This document shows positions 1 to 8,214 of a stretch of 64,000 nucleotides of DNA, one piece after another. This DNA is from Paenibacillus pabuli. GTDB lineage: Bacteria > Bacillota > Bacilli > Paenibacillales > Paenibacillaceae. Position 1 is the first letter of the stretch; each line of letters opens with the position of its first letter. The notes beneath the pieces are model-generated. The model was given only the letters and a program-made list of their open reading frames with translations. It was not told the DNA's origin and ran no database searches. The translations under genes were made by a program, and so were the position numbers. Location: NCBI RefSeq assembly GCF_023101145.1, contig NZ_CP073714.1, positions 2,542,001-2,606,000 of the forward strand, given 5' to 3'.

Positions 1-1
1 A

Positions 2-1267
2 GCTGTACTGGCTCATCCATCATCCTTCCTGGCACGGCTTATTGGCGCTAAGCCATTGCGCTGGATCGGGGAGCGATCCTATGGATTATATCTGTGGCAT
101 TATCCTGTCATTGTTCTGACGAGTCCAACGGTTGATACAGGTGGAGCACATCCTGTGCGAATGGTTTTGCAGGTTGCAGCAACGGTTGCATTGGCATCCT
201 TGTCACTTAAGTATATTGAAAATCCAATTCGTCACAACGGATTTCGTGATTCCTGGTCCCGATTATGGGGAAGGGATCGCAATGCAGCAGGAATACGTAA
301 CGTATGGTGGAAGCGCGCTGGATTGCTGATGAGTATTCTGCTGATGTCATTTACCGTATCACAGATGATGATTACGTCCGCAGCGAATTCCGATTCGCAC
401 TCGGTATCGATGTCAGCTACGCTGAATGGAGAACACTCCGTAACAGAGGAAAAAGGGCAGGACGTCCTCCCAGCAGCAGTGAGCACTTCAGGCACTTCCG
501 GGACCAACAGCCATCCTGCGCCACAGAAAAACGATAAACCAGCGGATAATGCTGAATATCCACCAGATAAAGGAGAACAGCAAACGACGAAGCCAGATAA
601 TGCTCCCCAATCTGAGGCACCTACCTCAGGTGAGGTGAAAGGATCAACTCCTGGTGATTCGAACCACACTGTGGGTAGACCCAAAGGCAGCACCGGCAAT
701 CCGGGAAATCCAGAAGACAACGGTAATGAACAAACGGAGGATCCAGTTAATACGTCAGATTCGTCCAAAGAGGAAGTGGAAACTGCTCCTCCAGCCAAAG
801 ATGGCAAAATTCATTATACGGTCATTGGAGATTCGGTTATTTTGGACGCGAAGCCTTTTCTTGAACAAACCATTTCGGGCGTGCATGTGGACGGTCATAT
901 CGGTCGTCAGATGTGGGAAGCTGCTGATGTACTGGATGGCTTGAAGAGAAATAACCAATTGGGCAGTCAGGTCGTGCTGGAACTTGGGACGAACGGTTCA
1001 TTCAATTCCAAAAGTCTGAATTCCGTGCTGGATTATTTGAAAGATGAAGAACATGTATATCTGGTTACCGTGCGAGTTCCTCGCCCATGGGAACGAACGG
1101 TGAACAAAGCACTGAACGAAGCGGCTTCCGATTATAGCAATGTATCTCTTATTGACTGGCACACTGCAAGTGAAGGGCATGACGAATATTTCGAGAAAGA
1201 TGGCGTACATCTGACGAAGGAAGGTTCGGAAGCTTTTGCAGCACTTGTGAAAGACAGTATGAAATAA
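2..1267 (+). CDS. OatA-like acyltransferase with C-terminal SGNH domain (5' truncated by window)
   Basis: The frame is open from base 2, so the N-terminal membrane part lies outside the window. What remains begins with the last transmembrane segments of an acyltransferase-3 domain (the WIGERSYGLYLWHYP stretch is typical of OatA-type peptidoglycan/polysaccharide O-acetyltransferases), then one more hydrophobic segment, a low-complexity linker of about 130 residues rich in Ser, Thr, Pro, Asn and Gly, and a C-terminal SGNH hydrolase-like domain. In that domain I see block I (GDSV), a Gly-Arg pair, block III (GTNG) and the catalytic Asp/His block (DGVHLT). Known relatives move acetyl groups across the membrane and transfer them to cell-wall sugars; the acceptor here is inferred only. 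A terminator follows. The TTG at 56 is internal and not the start. Confidence 0.85.
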   Translation, partial: AVLAHPSSFLARLIGAKPLRWIGERSYGLYLWHYPVIVLTSPTVDTGGAHPVRMVLQVAATVALASLSLKYIENPIRHNGFRDSWSRLWGRDRNAAGIRNVWWKRAGLLMSILLMSFTVSQMMITSAANSDSHSVSMSATLNGEHSVTEEKGQDVLPAAVSTSGTSGTNSHPAPQKNDKPADNAEYPPDKGEQQTTKPDNAPQSEAPTSGEVKGSTPGDSNHTVGRPKGSTGNPGNPEDNGNEQTEDPVNTSDSSKEEVETAPPAKDGKIHYTVIGDSVILDAKPFLEQTISGVHVDGHIGRQMWEAADVLDGLKRNNQLGSQVVLELGTNGSFNSKSLNSVLDYLKDEEHVYLVTVRVPRPWERTVNKALNEAASDYSNVSLIDWHTASEGHDEYFEKDGVHLTKEGSEAFAALVKDSMK

Positions 1268-1331
1268 AACAGAACTTATCTCTTCATCTATTTTATAGTT
1301 CATGAATGGTATATGAGTCCAAATTCAACAA

Positions 1332-1358
1332 AGAGCTCTCATGGTGAGGGCTCTTTTT
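1332..1358 (+). terminator. Intrinsic terminator after the acyltransferase
   Basis: Ten-base arms AGAGCTCTCA and TGAGGGCTCT pair with one G-U wobble around a TGG loop and are followed by a run of T. It separates the acyltransferase from sugar locus 1. Confidence 0.85.
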
Positions 1359-1438
1359 ATATGGAAGCAAAGATTGTATGGTCCACCAGGTAACCGATAT
1401 TTTTCACCCCTGCATCCGTGCATCGTCACCTTACAACA

Positions 1439-1453
1439 TGATAGCGTTACCAT
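1439..1453. promoter_or_regulatory. Candidate CcpA (cre) site upstream of binding-protein gene
   Basis: TGATAGCGTTACCA, with the preceding A at 1438, matches the loose cre consensus WTGNAANCGNWNNCW at all but one defined position. It lies about 45 bases before the start of the binding-protein gene, where catabolite repression of a sugar operon would be expected. No clear -35/-10 pair could be assigned around it. Confidence 0.4.
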
Positions 1454-1494
1454 TTACAATAAGTGTATTCAAATCGCCAAGGGGGACTATAAAG

Positions 1495-2808
1495 ATGTTG
1501 AAAAGATGGCTTTCGGGAATGTTGGCAATGACGTTGTTTTCCATCGTGTTGGCAGGTTGCGGCGGCGGGGACAGCTCAGAAGGCAGCGACAGTAAGGATA
1601 AAGTAACCGTCACTATTTGGCACAACTGGACGGGACAAGACGCCAAAGCGGTGGCGATGCGCAAAATCATTGAAGACTTCCGTGCCTCGCATCCGGATAT
1701 AGAAGTAGTGGATGAAGGTCTGCCGACAGATGGCCTGAAAACAAGACTCCGGACGGTGGCAGCGGCCAACGAAATGCCGGATCTGTTCGTCATGTGGCCG
1801 GATGCAATGACCAAGGAGTTTGTGAAGGGAGATCTGTTGCAGCCGATCAATGCTGAGTTAGACGCGAAGCCGGAATGGAAAGACAACTTTATTCCGAATG
1901 CCCTGGATGGATATACGATCGATGGGGATATCTACTCGGTACCGATGAATCTCGCACCTACTTCTTTTATTTATTACAATGAAGCACTGTTTAAGCAGTA
2001 TAACGTGAAAGTACCTGAAACATGGGCTGATCTGGAGCAGGCGATTGCTACATTTAATGAGAACAAAATCATACCGATCGCACTGGGGAACAAAGCCAAT
2101 TGGGTGGCCCAATCCACAATTTTCAGTACACTGGCTGACCGGGTAACCGGCACAGACTGGTTCTTAAAGGCAGCAGCCCAGGAGGGAGCCAGCTTTACAG
2201 ACCCACAGTTCATCCAGGCACTGGACAAAATGCAGGAACTCGGTAACAGCAAAGCATTTCAGGATGGTTTCAACAGCATTGACGAAACACAGATGATGCA
2301 GCTGTACTTCCAGGGAAAAGCAGCGATGGTGATAAACGGTGGATGGGCATTGGCCAACCTCGTCAACAACGCACCGGAAGATATTTTGAATAATACACAT
2401 ATTACAATTTTACCAGCAGTAGATGGAGGCAAGGGTGAGGCCAGAACAACATCTGGCGTTGTAGGGACTGGCTTGGGTGTAAGCAAAAAGTTAAGCGGTG
2501 CCCAGAAGGATGCAGCCATGGAGCTGTTCTACGCTTTGGCAGGTCCTGAAGGTCAGAAGGCAACCCTGGATAGCAGCACGCTGGTCAGCTATAAGATTGA
2601 TCTGGATAAATCCAAAGCCCATCCGTTGTTTGTGGAGCTCTATGACTTAATGCAGGAGGTAAAGATTACGCCGGTGTATGATTCCAAGCTGGGTTCTGCA
2701 ACCGTTGAGGTTATCAATAATGGATTGCAGGAGCTGTTGATGGGCGGTAAAGCCGAAGATATCGCAAATAAAATTCAGGCATCGCAAGCGAGTACAGTCG
2801 GAAATTAA
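1495..2808 (+). CDS. Sugar ABC transporter substrate-binding lipoprotein (locus 1)
   Basis: A 437-residue extracellular solute-binding protein of the MalE/UgpB-like type. The start at 1495 is chosen because GGGGG lies 9 bases upstream and the product then opens with a short basic segment, a hydrophobic core and the lipobox LAGC (Cys22). An upstream in-frame ATG at 1378 would place a non-signal extension before this and has no good RBS. The mature part begins VTVTIWHNWTG, usual for this family. It should be anchored outside the membrane and deliver oligosaccharide to the two permeases that follow. With the downstream beta-mannosidase, a manno-oligosaccharide substrate is the best guess, by context only. 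No ATPase gene is present in the locus. Confidence 0.88.
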   Translation: MLKRWLSGMLAMTLFSIVLAGCGGGDSSEGSDSKDKVTVTIWHNWTGQDAKAVAMRKIIEDFRASHPDIEVVDEGLPTDGLKTRLRTVAAANEMPDLFVMWPDAMTKEFVKGDLLQPINAELDAKPEWKDNFIPNALDGYTIDGDIYSVPMNLAPTSFIYYNEALFKQYNVKVPETWADLEQAIATFNENKIIPIALGNKANWVAQSTIFSTLADRVTGTDWFLKAAAQEGASFTDPQFIQALDKMQELGNSKAFQDGFNSIDETQMMQLYFQGKAAMVINGGWALANLVNNAPEDILNNTHITILPAVDGGKGEARTTSGVVGTGLGVSKKLSGAQKDAAMELFYALAGPEGQKATLDSSTLVSYKIDLDKSKAHPLFVELYDLMQEVKITPVYDSKLGSATVEVINNGLQELLMGGKAEDIANKIQASQASTVGN

Positions 2809-2865
2809 GGTTAAAAGTCATTCAGATCTGGATGAACGCTAGTACGAAATGAGGTAAGATTCTGA

Positions 2866-2891
2866 CCCCTTCCCGCCAGGGGAGGGGTTTT
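2866..2891 (+). terminator. Stem-loop with T-run between binding-protein and permease genes
   Basis: CCCCTTCCC and GGGGAGGGG form a 9-bp GC-rich stem (one G-U) with a GCCA loop, followed by TTTT. Between a binding-protein gene and its permeases such a hairpin usually stops part of the transcripts or protects the 3' end, so that binding protein outnumbers permease. That role is inferred. Confidence 0.7.
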
Positions 2892-2946
2892 ACATGGATA
2901 TCAAGAGTTGTATTTACCAAAGGTTTGTTGAAAGGAAGTGAGCAAA

Positions 2947-3825
2947 TTGAACGCATTGCGCAGTCGACGTTTTATCATGCTGGGGCTCGCTCCGGCAGTT
3001 GTGATTTACGCTTTGTTTGTATTTGTACCGGTAGTATGGTCAGCGTACTATGGATTCTTTAACTGGTCGGGGATCGGTGAATCCAAATATATCGGACTGG
3101 ATAACTATGTGGAAATATGGCATGATTCCGTATTTTGGCGGGCATTGAAAAACAACGTCATTTTTGTACTGGCCTCGGTATTTGGACAAATTCCGTTAGC
3201 GTTGATGCTGGCGGTCATATTGCATAAAAGCAACCCGTTACAGCGTTTTCTGCGTTCAGCCGTATTTCTGCCGATGGTATTGTCCACAGTAGTTATCGGT
3301 ATGATCTGGCAATATATCTATCATCCACAAATTGGGATACTGAACTTCCTGTTGGATGCATTGGGTCTGGAAAGCTGGAAGCTGCAGTGGCTTTCGGATG
3401 ACAAAATTGCGATTTTCTCCCTGGTGCCACCGCTGCTCTGGAGTTTTGTCGGTTTGTACCTGATTATTTTTATATCGGCGCTGCAAAATATTCCGGGAGA
3501 AATACATGATGCTGCCAAGATTGACGGTGCTTCCGGAATTCGCAAGCTGGTTTCCATTTCTTTGCCCATGATCTGGGGAACTGTTCAGGTGGCAATCATT
3601 CTATGTATCTCGGGCAGCCTGAAATCATTCGATCTGGTGTACATCATGACCAAAGGCGGCCCGGCACATGCAACAGAGCTGCTGGCAACGTATATGTATA
3701 ATTCAACCTTCACAACGTATCGCTATGGTTTCGGGAGCGCGATCTCGACTACCATCGTGCTAATTTCCCTGCTGCTTATCGGAACAAGCCAGTGGGCCAC
3801 AAGTCGTAAGAAAAAAGAGAGTTAG
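2947..3825 (+). CDS. Sugar ABC transporter permease, MalF/LacF type (locus 1)
   Basis: A six-helix binding-protein-dependent transport permease of 292 residues. TTG at 2947 is preferred as the start because the near-ideal Shine-Dalgarno stretch GAAAGGAAGTGA (2930-2941) covers the alternative GTG at 2938. The cytoplasmic EAA-type loop, which contacts the ATPase, is visible as EIHDAAKIDGASG before a conserved SLPMI. It pairs with the next gene to form the membrane channel. The ATPase must be supplied from elsewhere. Confidence 0.88.
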   Translation: MNALRSRRFIMLGLAPAVVIYALFVFVPVVWSAYYGFFNWSGIGESKYIGLDNYVEIWHDSVFWRALKNNVIFVLASVFGQIPLALMLAVILHKSNPLQRFLRSAVFLPMVLSTVVIGMIWQYIYHPQIGILNFLLDALGLESWKLQWLSDDKIAIFSLVPPLLWSFVGLYLIIFISALQNIPGEIHDAAKIDGASGIRKLVSISLPMIWGTVQVAIILCISGSLKSFDLVYIMTKGGPAHATELLATYMYNSTFTTYRYGFGSAISTTIVLISLLLIGTSQWATSRKKKES

Positions 3826-3843
3826 GAGAGAGGAGGGACTGTA

Positions 3844-4719
3844 ATGAGTGTTACACCGTTATCGATGCGAACACCAGGAAATACTTCAGGCCATCCGGTT
3901 CGCCGATTCCGTAGTGGAATTGTTTGGACGCTGTTGACGGTCTATGGTATTTTAACATTGTATCCGTTTTATTGGCTTGTGATCAGTGCATTCAAAACGA
4001 ATGAAGAGTTCTATAGCAAGCCCTTCGGGCTGCCGGGAAAATGGAACGTGGAAAATTTCAGCAATGCCTGGGAAAGCTCCAAGCTGGGAACCGCGTTTGG
4101 CAATTCCCTGATTGTATCTGTAGGTTCGCTTATCCTAACGCTGTTTATTGCAGCGCTGGCCTCATTTATACTTTCACGTTTCCAGTTTCGCTGGAAAGGG
4201 CTAATTATGACCTTCTTCGTTGTAGGCATGCTGATTCCCATTCACAGCACACTGGTCCCGTTATTTATTTTGATGAAACAGATGTCCCTGCTTAATACGT
4301 ATTGGGCATTGATATTGCCGTATACTGCATTTGCGCTGCCAACTGCAATATTTGTGCTGACAGCGTATTTGACAAGTATTCCACGTGATATTGAAGAGGC
4401 TGCTTTTATTGATGGAACAGGTCTATGGGGACTGTTTACCCGAATCATGCTTCCCATGTCCGTACCTGCCTTGTCAACGGTCACGATTCTGAGTTTCCTG
4501 CACGCGTGGAATGACTTTTCGTTCGCACTCGTGTTTATTAACAAAACAGGTTTGAAAACGTTACCGCTCGCGATTGCCAATTTTGCCGACGGATATCAGA
4601 CCGATTACGGCCTGACTCTTGCTGCCATGACTTTGTCTGTAATTCCGACTATCATTCTATACCTGGTATTTCAAGAACAAGTCATGAAAGGCATGACGGC
4701 CGGAGCAGTCAAAGGGTAA
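3844..4719 (+). CDS. Sugar ABC transporter permease, MalG type (locus 1)
   Basis: A 291-residue second permease subunit with about six membrane helices, an EAA loop (EEAAFIDGTGLWGLFTRI) and the family C-terminus ending MKGMTAGAVKG. AGGAGGG sits 6 bases before the ATG. It lies 18 bases after the first permease and about 30 bases before the sensor kinase, so the transporter and its regulators are probably one transcript. Membrane channel half for the locus 1 sugar. Confidence 0.9.
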   Translation: MSVTPLSMRTPGNTSGHPVRRFRSGIVWTLLTVYGILTLYPFYWLVISAFKTNEEFYSKPFGLPGKWNVENFSNAWESSKLGTAFGNSLIVSVGSLILTLFIAALASFILSRFQFRWKGLIMTFFVVGMLIPIHSTLVPLFILMKQMSLLNTYWALILPYTAFALPTAIFVLTAYLTSIPRDIEEAAFIDGTGLWGLFTRIMLPMSVPALSTVTILSFLHAWNDFSFALVFINKTGLKTLPLAIANFADGYQTDYGLTLAAMTLSVIPTIILYLVFQEQVMKGMTAGAVKG

Positions 4720-4748
4720 ACGAAAGCGTATCCAGAGGAGGAAAAGAT

Positions 4749-6545
4749 GTGGGACGCTGGCTAACATCTTCACTGCAACGGAAGCTTTCCGTTGTGGTTA
4801 CAGCTTCCATGATTGTGCCGCTGCTGGCACTGGGGCTGTTCGCCTTTCTCATCTCTTCCCGCATCACAGAACAAAAAACAAAGCTTTCGGGCATGGACAC
4901 ACTGAAGCAGGTGGAAGCGAATTTGCGTTATATGCTGCAGGATGTCGAAACGCTATCCATTTTTCTGATTGGAGAAAGGGACATTCAGCAGTATTTAAGC
5001 AGCAATGAGGACGATGTGCAGGAGCGTGTAGATATTCTGGGCAGGATGACCAATCTCGCCGCTTCCAAAAAATATATTGCCAACATTGCCATCTATCCGG
5101 ACCGTTTTGATGCGGTTCTGTCCACGGCTACATGGTATGAATCCTCCAATGTTTCGTATCCTCCTGCTCCGCGTGGGGATGCAGTTAAAGCATGGACGGG
5201 CATCTATCAGGTTCAGAATTATGCCGGTATCCAAAATGTAATCACCTTGGTTCGGCCCATTCGCAGTATTCATGATTATCGACCCATCGGATGGCTGGCG
5301 ATCAGTCTCGATGAGAAGGCCATCTCGAAAGGCTGGGCGGCGCTGGGACTGGGTATGGGTGAAGGTCGACTGGAACTGATCGGCTCCACTGGAGAGATTT
5401 TGTCTTCCATGGACCAATCCCGTCTTGGACAGTCGTTGCAGAAGATCGAGCCTGAAGTGCAGGCACTGATCCAACAAGGAAGAAGCGGCACAGCTACGTA
5501 TGGCAGAGGTAATGAGAAACGTACGTTGCTCTATTATCCGGAACAGCTGACCGGCTGGACGCTGACCGGAACGGTTCCTTATGATCAATATAAGTCCGAA
5601 AACGGTTATATTCTGATTCTCACTGCCGCTGCAGTGAGCTTGTCTGCTGCAATCAGCGCAGGACTTGTCTGGTTTACCGTGAGACGAGTGACAAGACCGC
5701 TCCGAGTTCTTACCAGGCATTTGTCTCGAATCGACCCGGATCGACCGCTGCCCTTATTCCGATCGGAAAGTGATGATGAAATTGGCGAGCTGGGGGAGAG
5801 TTATAATTTGCTCGGGGCACATATTGAGAGACTGAAAAAAGAGGTTATCCGTGGGGAAGCACGCAAAAAGGAGGCCGATCTCAGGGCGCTTCAGGCGCAG
5901 ATCAATCCTCATTTTCTGTATAACACCCTTTCGTCGATTCACTGGATTGCCTTAATGTCTGAGGAAAAGCGGATCGCAGAGATGGTCGAGGGATTAAGTG
6001 ATTTTTTGCGTATCAGCTTGAATCAGGGTAGGGATTATTGTCCTGTAGGGCAGGAGATTGCCCACATTCGCCATTATGTTCGTGTGCAGTCCATCCGTTT
6101 TCCCGACAAGTTCGCTGTACATTATATTGTTGATCCGGCACTTGAACAACGAATGATGCTGAAGCTGCTGCTCCAACCACTCGTCGAAAATGCCATGATT
6201 CATGGAATTCAGCCGAAAGCGGGTATGGGGACAATTACGATCATGATTCGGCAAGAACAGGAGCGAATGAATGTGCTGGTTCTGGATGACGGGGCTGGCA
6301 TGGGGAGGGACAGACTGGAGCAAATCAGAAGCAGTCTTGTGCCATCGGATGAGGAAGAGCAACATTATTCAACCCACCATTGCACGGAAAGTGAGCCTGT
6401 GAAGCAAGGGGGTTACGGGCTCCGAAATGTGAACGAGAGACTACTGCTTCATTATGGAGCGGAGGCGCAGCTGGAAGTGGATAGCCGGGTTGGAGGAGGA
6501 ACCCGAATTTCATTCTCCATTCCAATCTTGGAGGTATCGCCATGA
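4749..6545 (+). CDS. YesM-family sensor histidine kinase (locus 1)
   Basis: A 598-residue membrane sensor kinase. GTG at 4749 is placed 7 bases after AGAGGAGG. The order is a transmembrane helix near residues 12-33, an extracellular sensing region of about 250 residues, a second helix near 285-310, a HAMP linker, the His_kinase (YesM) domain with the phospho-acceptor in QINPHFLYNTL (His388), then a GHKL ATPase domain with N-box QPLVENAMIHG and glycine motif GGYGLRNVNERL. It presumably senses the sugar outside the cell, directly or through the binding protein, and phosphorylates the response regulator whose gene overlaps it by four bases (ATGA). Confidence 0.92.
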   Translation: MGRWLTSSLQRKLSVVVTASMIVPLLALGLFAFLISSRITEQKTKLSGMDTLKQVEANLRYMLQDVETLSIFLIGERDIQQYLSSNEDDVQERVDILGRMTNLAASKKYIANIAIYPDRFDAVLSTATWYESSNVSYPPAPRGDAVKAWTGIYQVQNYAGIQNVITLVRPIRSIHDYRPIGWLAISLDEKAISKGWAALGLGMGEGRLELIGSTGEILSSMDQSRLGQSLQKIEPEVQALIQQGRSGTATYGRGNEKRTLLYYPEQLTGWTLTGTVPYDQYKSENGYILILTAAAVSLSAAISAGLVWFTVRRVTRPLRVLTRHLSRIDPDRPLPLFRSESDDEIGELGESYNLLGAHIERLKKEVIRGEARKKEADLRALQAQINPHFLYNTLSSIHWIALMSEEKRIAEMVEGLSDFLRISLNQGRDYCPVGQEIAHIRHYVRVQSIRFPDKFAVHYIVDPALEQRMMLKLLLQPLVENAMIHGIQPKAGMGTITIMIRQEQERMNVLVLDDGAGMGRDRLEQIRSSLVPSDEEEQHYSTHHCTESEPVKQGGYGLRNVNERLLLHYGAEAQLEVDSRVGGGTRISFSIPILEVSP

Positions 6546-8122
6546 GGTTACTGATTGTTGATGATGAAGTTATTATCCGCACAGGTCTCGCCAGTGTAAT
6601 CGCATGGCATGAACTGGGGATTGAATTGCTAACCCCAGCAGCCTCGGCAGAAGAGGCGTTAACACGCATGACCGAGGAGAGGCCTCATATTCTGATGACT
6701 GATATTCGAATGACAGGAAGATCCGGGCTTGAACTGGCTGAGGAAGGGCTGCATATGCTGCCGGAACTCGAGGTCATTATTTTATCCGGATACGATGACT
6801 TCTCTTACGCTCAGCAAGCGATTCGTCAAGGTGTCACCGATTATCTGCTTAAGACGAGCAAGCCGGAAGAAATCATCAAGACGGTACTTCAGGCCAAACA
6901 TCGAATTACTGAACGCTGGGCTGAGAAATCAAGAGAAGGACAGCTGCTACGAGAAAATAAACAGCAGCTGTTCACTGCCTGGATTATTGATGGAAACGTT
7001 GAATCCGGCTCCAGTCCTCTTTTTCTCCAGCAGGGAATGCATGTGCCATCGGATTCTTCCGACGTGGAGCAGCTGAACCGACAAGTTCTGATTTTGAAAG
7101 CAGCAGGCTGGAATCGTTCTTCTGCTGCATTATTGAACTTTGCCGTGCAGAATATGCTGGAGGAGGTTCTGCCAGGTGCAATTGCACACATTCAAAAAAA
7201 ACGGATTATCTGTGTTGTGCAGCTGCCGCCGGACGAGCAGGAATTCAAATATACGTTGGGCATTGCGTTATCCCGGATAGAGCAACTATTGAAATGTACA
7301 TTGCGTGCAGCAGCAGGCCGGTCCTGCATGGAAGCTCAACTTCTGCATGAGAGCTACCGAACGGCTTCCATCGCTTACCGTTACCATGGGTTAATTAAGG
7401 ACAGGATATGGAATTATGAAGACGTATTGCACCGCATAGGAGGTAAAACGGTCCTTCAACATGAGGAAGAAACCATTCTTGGTACTTTTCTAATGGATAA
7501 CGATTCAATTATGCTGACTACATGGACGCGAGAACTAGTGGATGGACTCCTGATGGATCCCGAAGCAACGCCAGAGTCTTTCGATGCCTGTCTGCATGCT
7601 GCGGTAAATGCCGGACAGCGCTGGTTGATTCGTACCATGCGAGCCATTGGAAGAGACGATCTGGAACGATTCGAACCTTGGAAGCCAGACCCGGATGCCG
7701 AATCTGGTGAACTCCGGGATATGCTGTTTCATTATTTATATGGGCTGATGCATACCTATCACAGTCAGATGGGGCAAGGGCGGATTACACATGTACAGAA
7801 GGCTATTGCTTATATGGAATCCGCGTTGGTACAGGATATTAGCCTGCAACATGTGGCAGGTCAGGTTCATCTGCATCCGGGCCATCTCAGTGAACTGTTT
7901 AAAAAGGAAACGGGTGTTACGTTTGGTGATTATGTAACCAATATGCGAATTAGGCGTGCGATGGACATGCTGGTCGTTTCTCCCGCGAAAGTAAGTGAAG
8001 TGGCCGCTATCAGCGGATATGAGGACGTTAAGTATTTTAGCAGGCTATTCAAAAAACATACGGGCAAGACTCCGAGCGAGTATCGTGAGGAGGCAGTGGT
8101 GTGCAAGACTGCTGAACATTAA
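6542..8122 (+). CDS. YesN-family response regulator with AraC DNA-binding domain (locus 1)
   Basis: A 526-residue regulator. The N-terminal receiver domain opens LLIVDDE and has the phospho-acceptor Asp54 in MTDIRM and the conserved Lys in DYLLK. A long middle region of unclear fold follows. The last 100 or so residues form an AraC-type double helix-turn-helix (HLHPGHLSELFKKETG through GYEDVKYFSRLFKKHTGKTPSEYR). The start overlaps the kinase stop as ATGA, so translation is coupled. It likely activates the transporter operon and perhaps the beta-mannosidase gene downstream. Confidence 0.92.
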   Translation: MRLLIVDDEVIIRTGLASVIAWHELGIELLTPAASAEEALTRMTEERPHILMTDIRMTGRSGLELAEEGLHMLPELEVIILSGYDDFSYAQQAIRQGVTDYLLKTSKPEEIIKTVLQAKHRITERWAEKSREGQLLRENKQQLFTAWIIDGNVESGSSPLFLQQGMHVPSDSSDVEQLNRQVLILKAAGWNRSSAALLNFAVQNMLEEVLPGAIAHIQKKRIICVVQLPPDEQEFKYTLGIALSRIEQLLKCTLRAAAGRSCMEAQLLHESYRTASIAYRYHGLIKDRIWNYEDVLHRIGGKTVLQHEEETILGTFLMDNDSIMLTTWTRELVDGLLMDPEATPESFDACLHAAVNAGQRWLIRTMRAIGRDDLERFEPWKPDPDAESGELRDMLFHYLYGLMHTYHSQMGQGRITHVQKAIAYMESALVQDISLQHVAGQVHLHPGHLSELFKKETGVTFGDYVTNMRIRRAMDMLVVSPAKVSEVAAISGYEDVKYFSRLFKKHTGKTPSEYREEAVVCKTAEH

Positions 8123-8150
8123 ACGTTAGCCGAACAAACAAGAAACGAAG

Positions 8151-8184
8151 TTACATTTTATTGCAAACGTTTTCGGAAATGTAA
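8151..8184. promoter_or_regulatory. Nested palindromes with cre-like core upstream of beta-mannosidase
   Basis: TTACATTT (8151-8158) and AAATGTAA (8177-8184) are perfect inverted arms. Between them is TTGCAAACGTTTTCG (8161-8175), which matches the cre consensus except for its last base and contains the palindrome AAACGTTT. The two symmetries are centred within one base of each other. The block ends 30 bases before the mannosidase start, so it is a good operator candidate for CcpA and possibly a second regulator. Confidence 0.55.
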
Positions 8185-8214
8185 TGATCAACAAATCAGG
8201 GGAGCGAGGCAAGG

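Noticed and set aside
1378..1494. N-terminal extension of the locus 1 binding protein
   Set aside because: The frame is open back to an ATG at 1378, but it would bury the lipoprotein signal inside the protein; the ATG at 1495 has a proper RBS.
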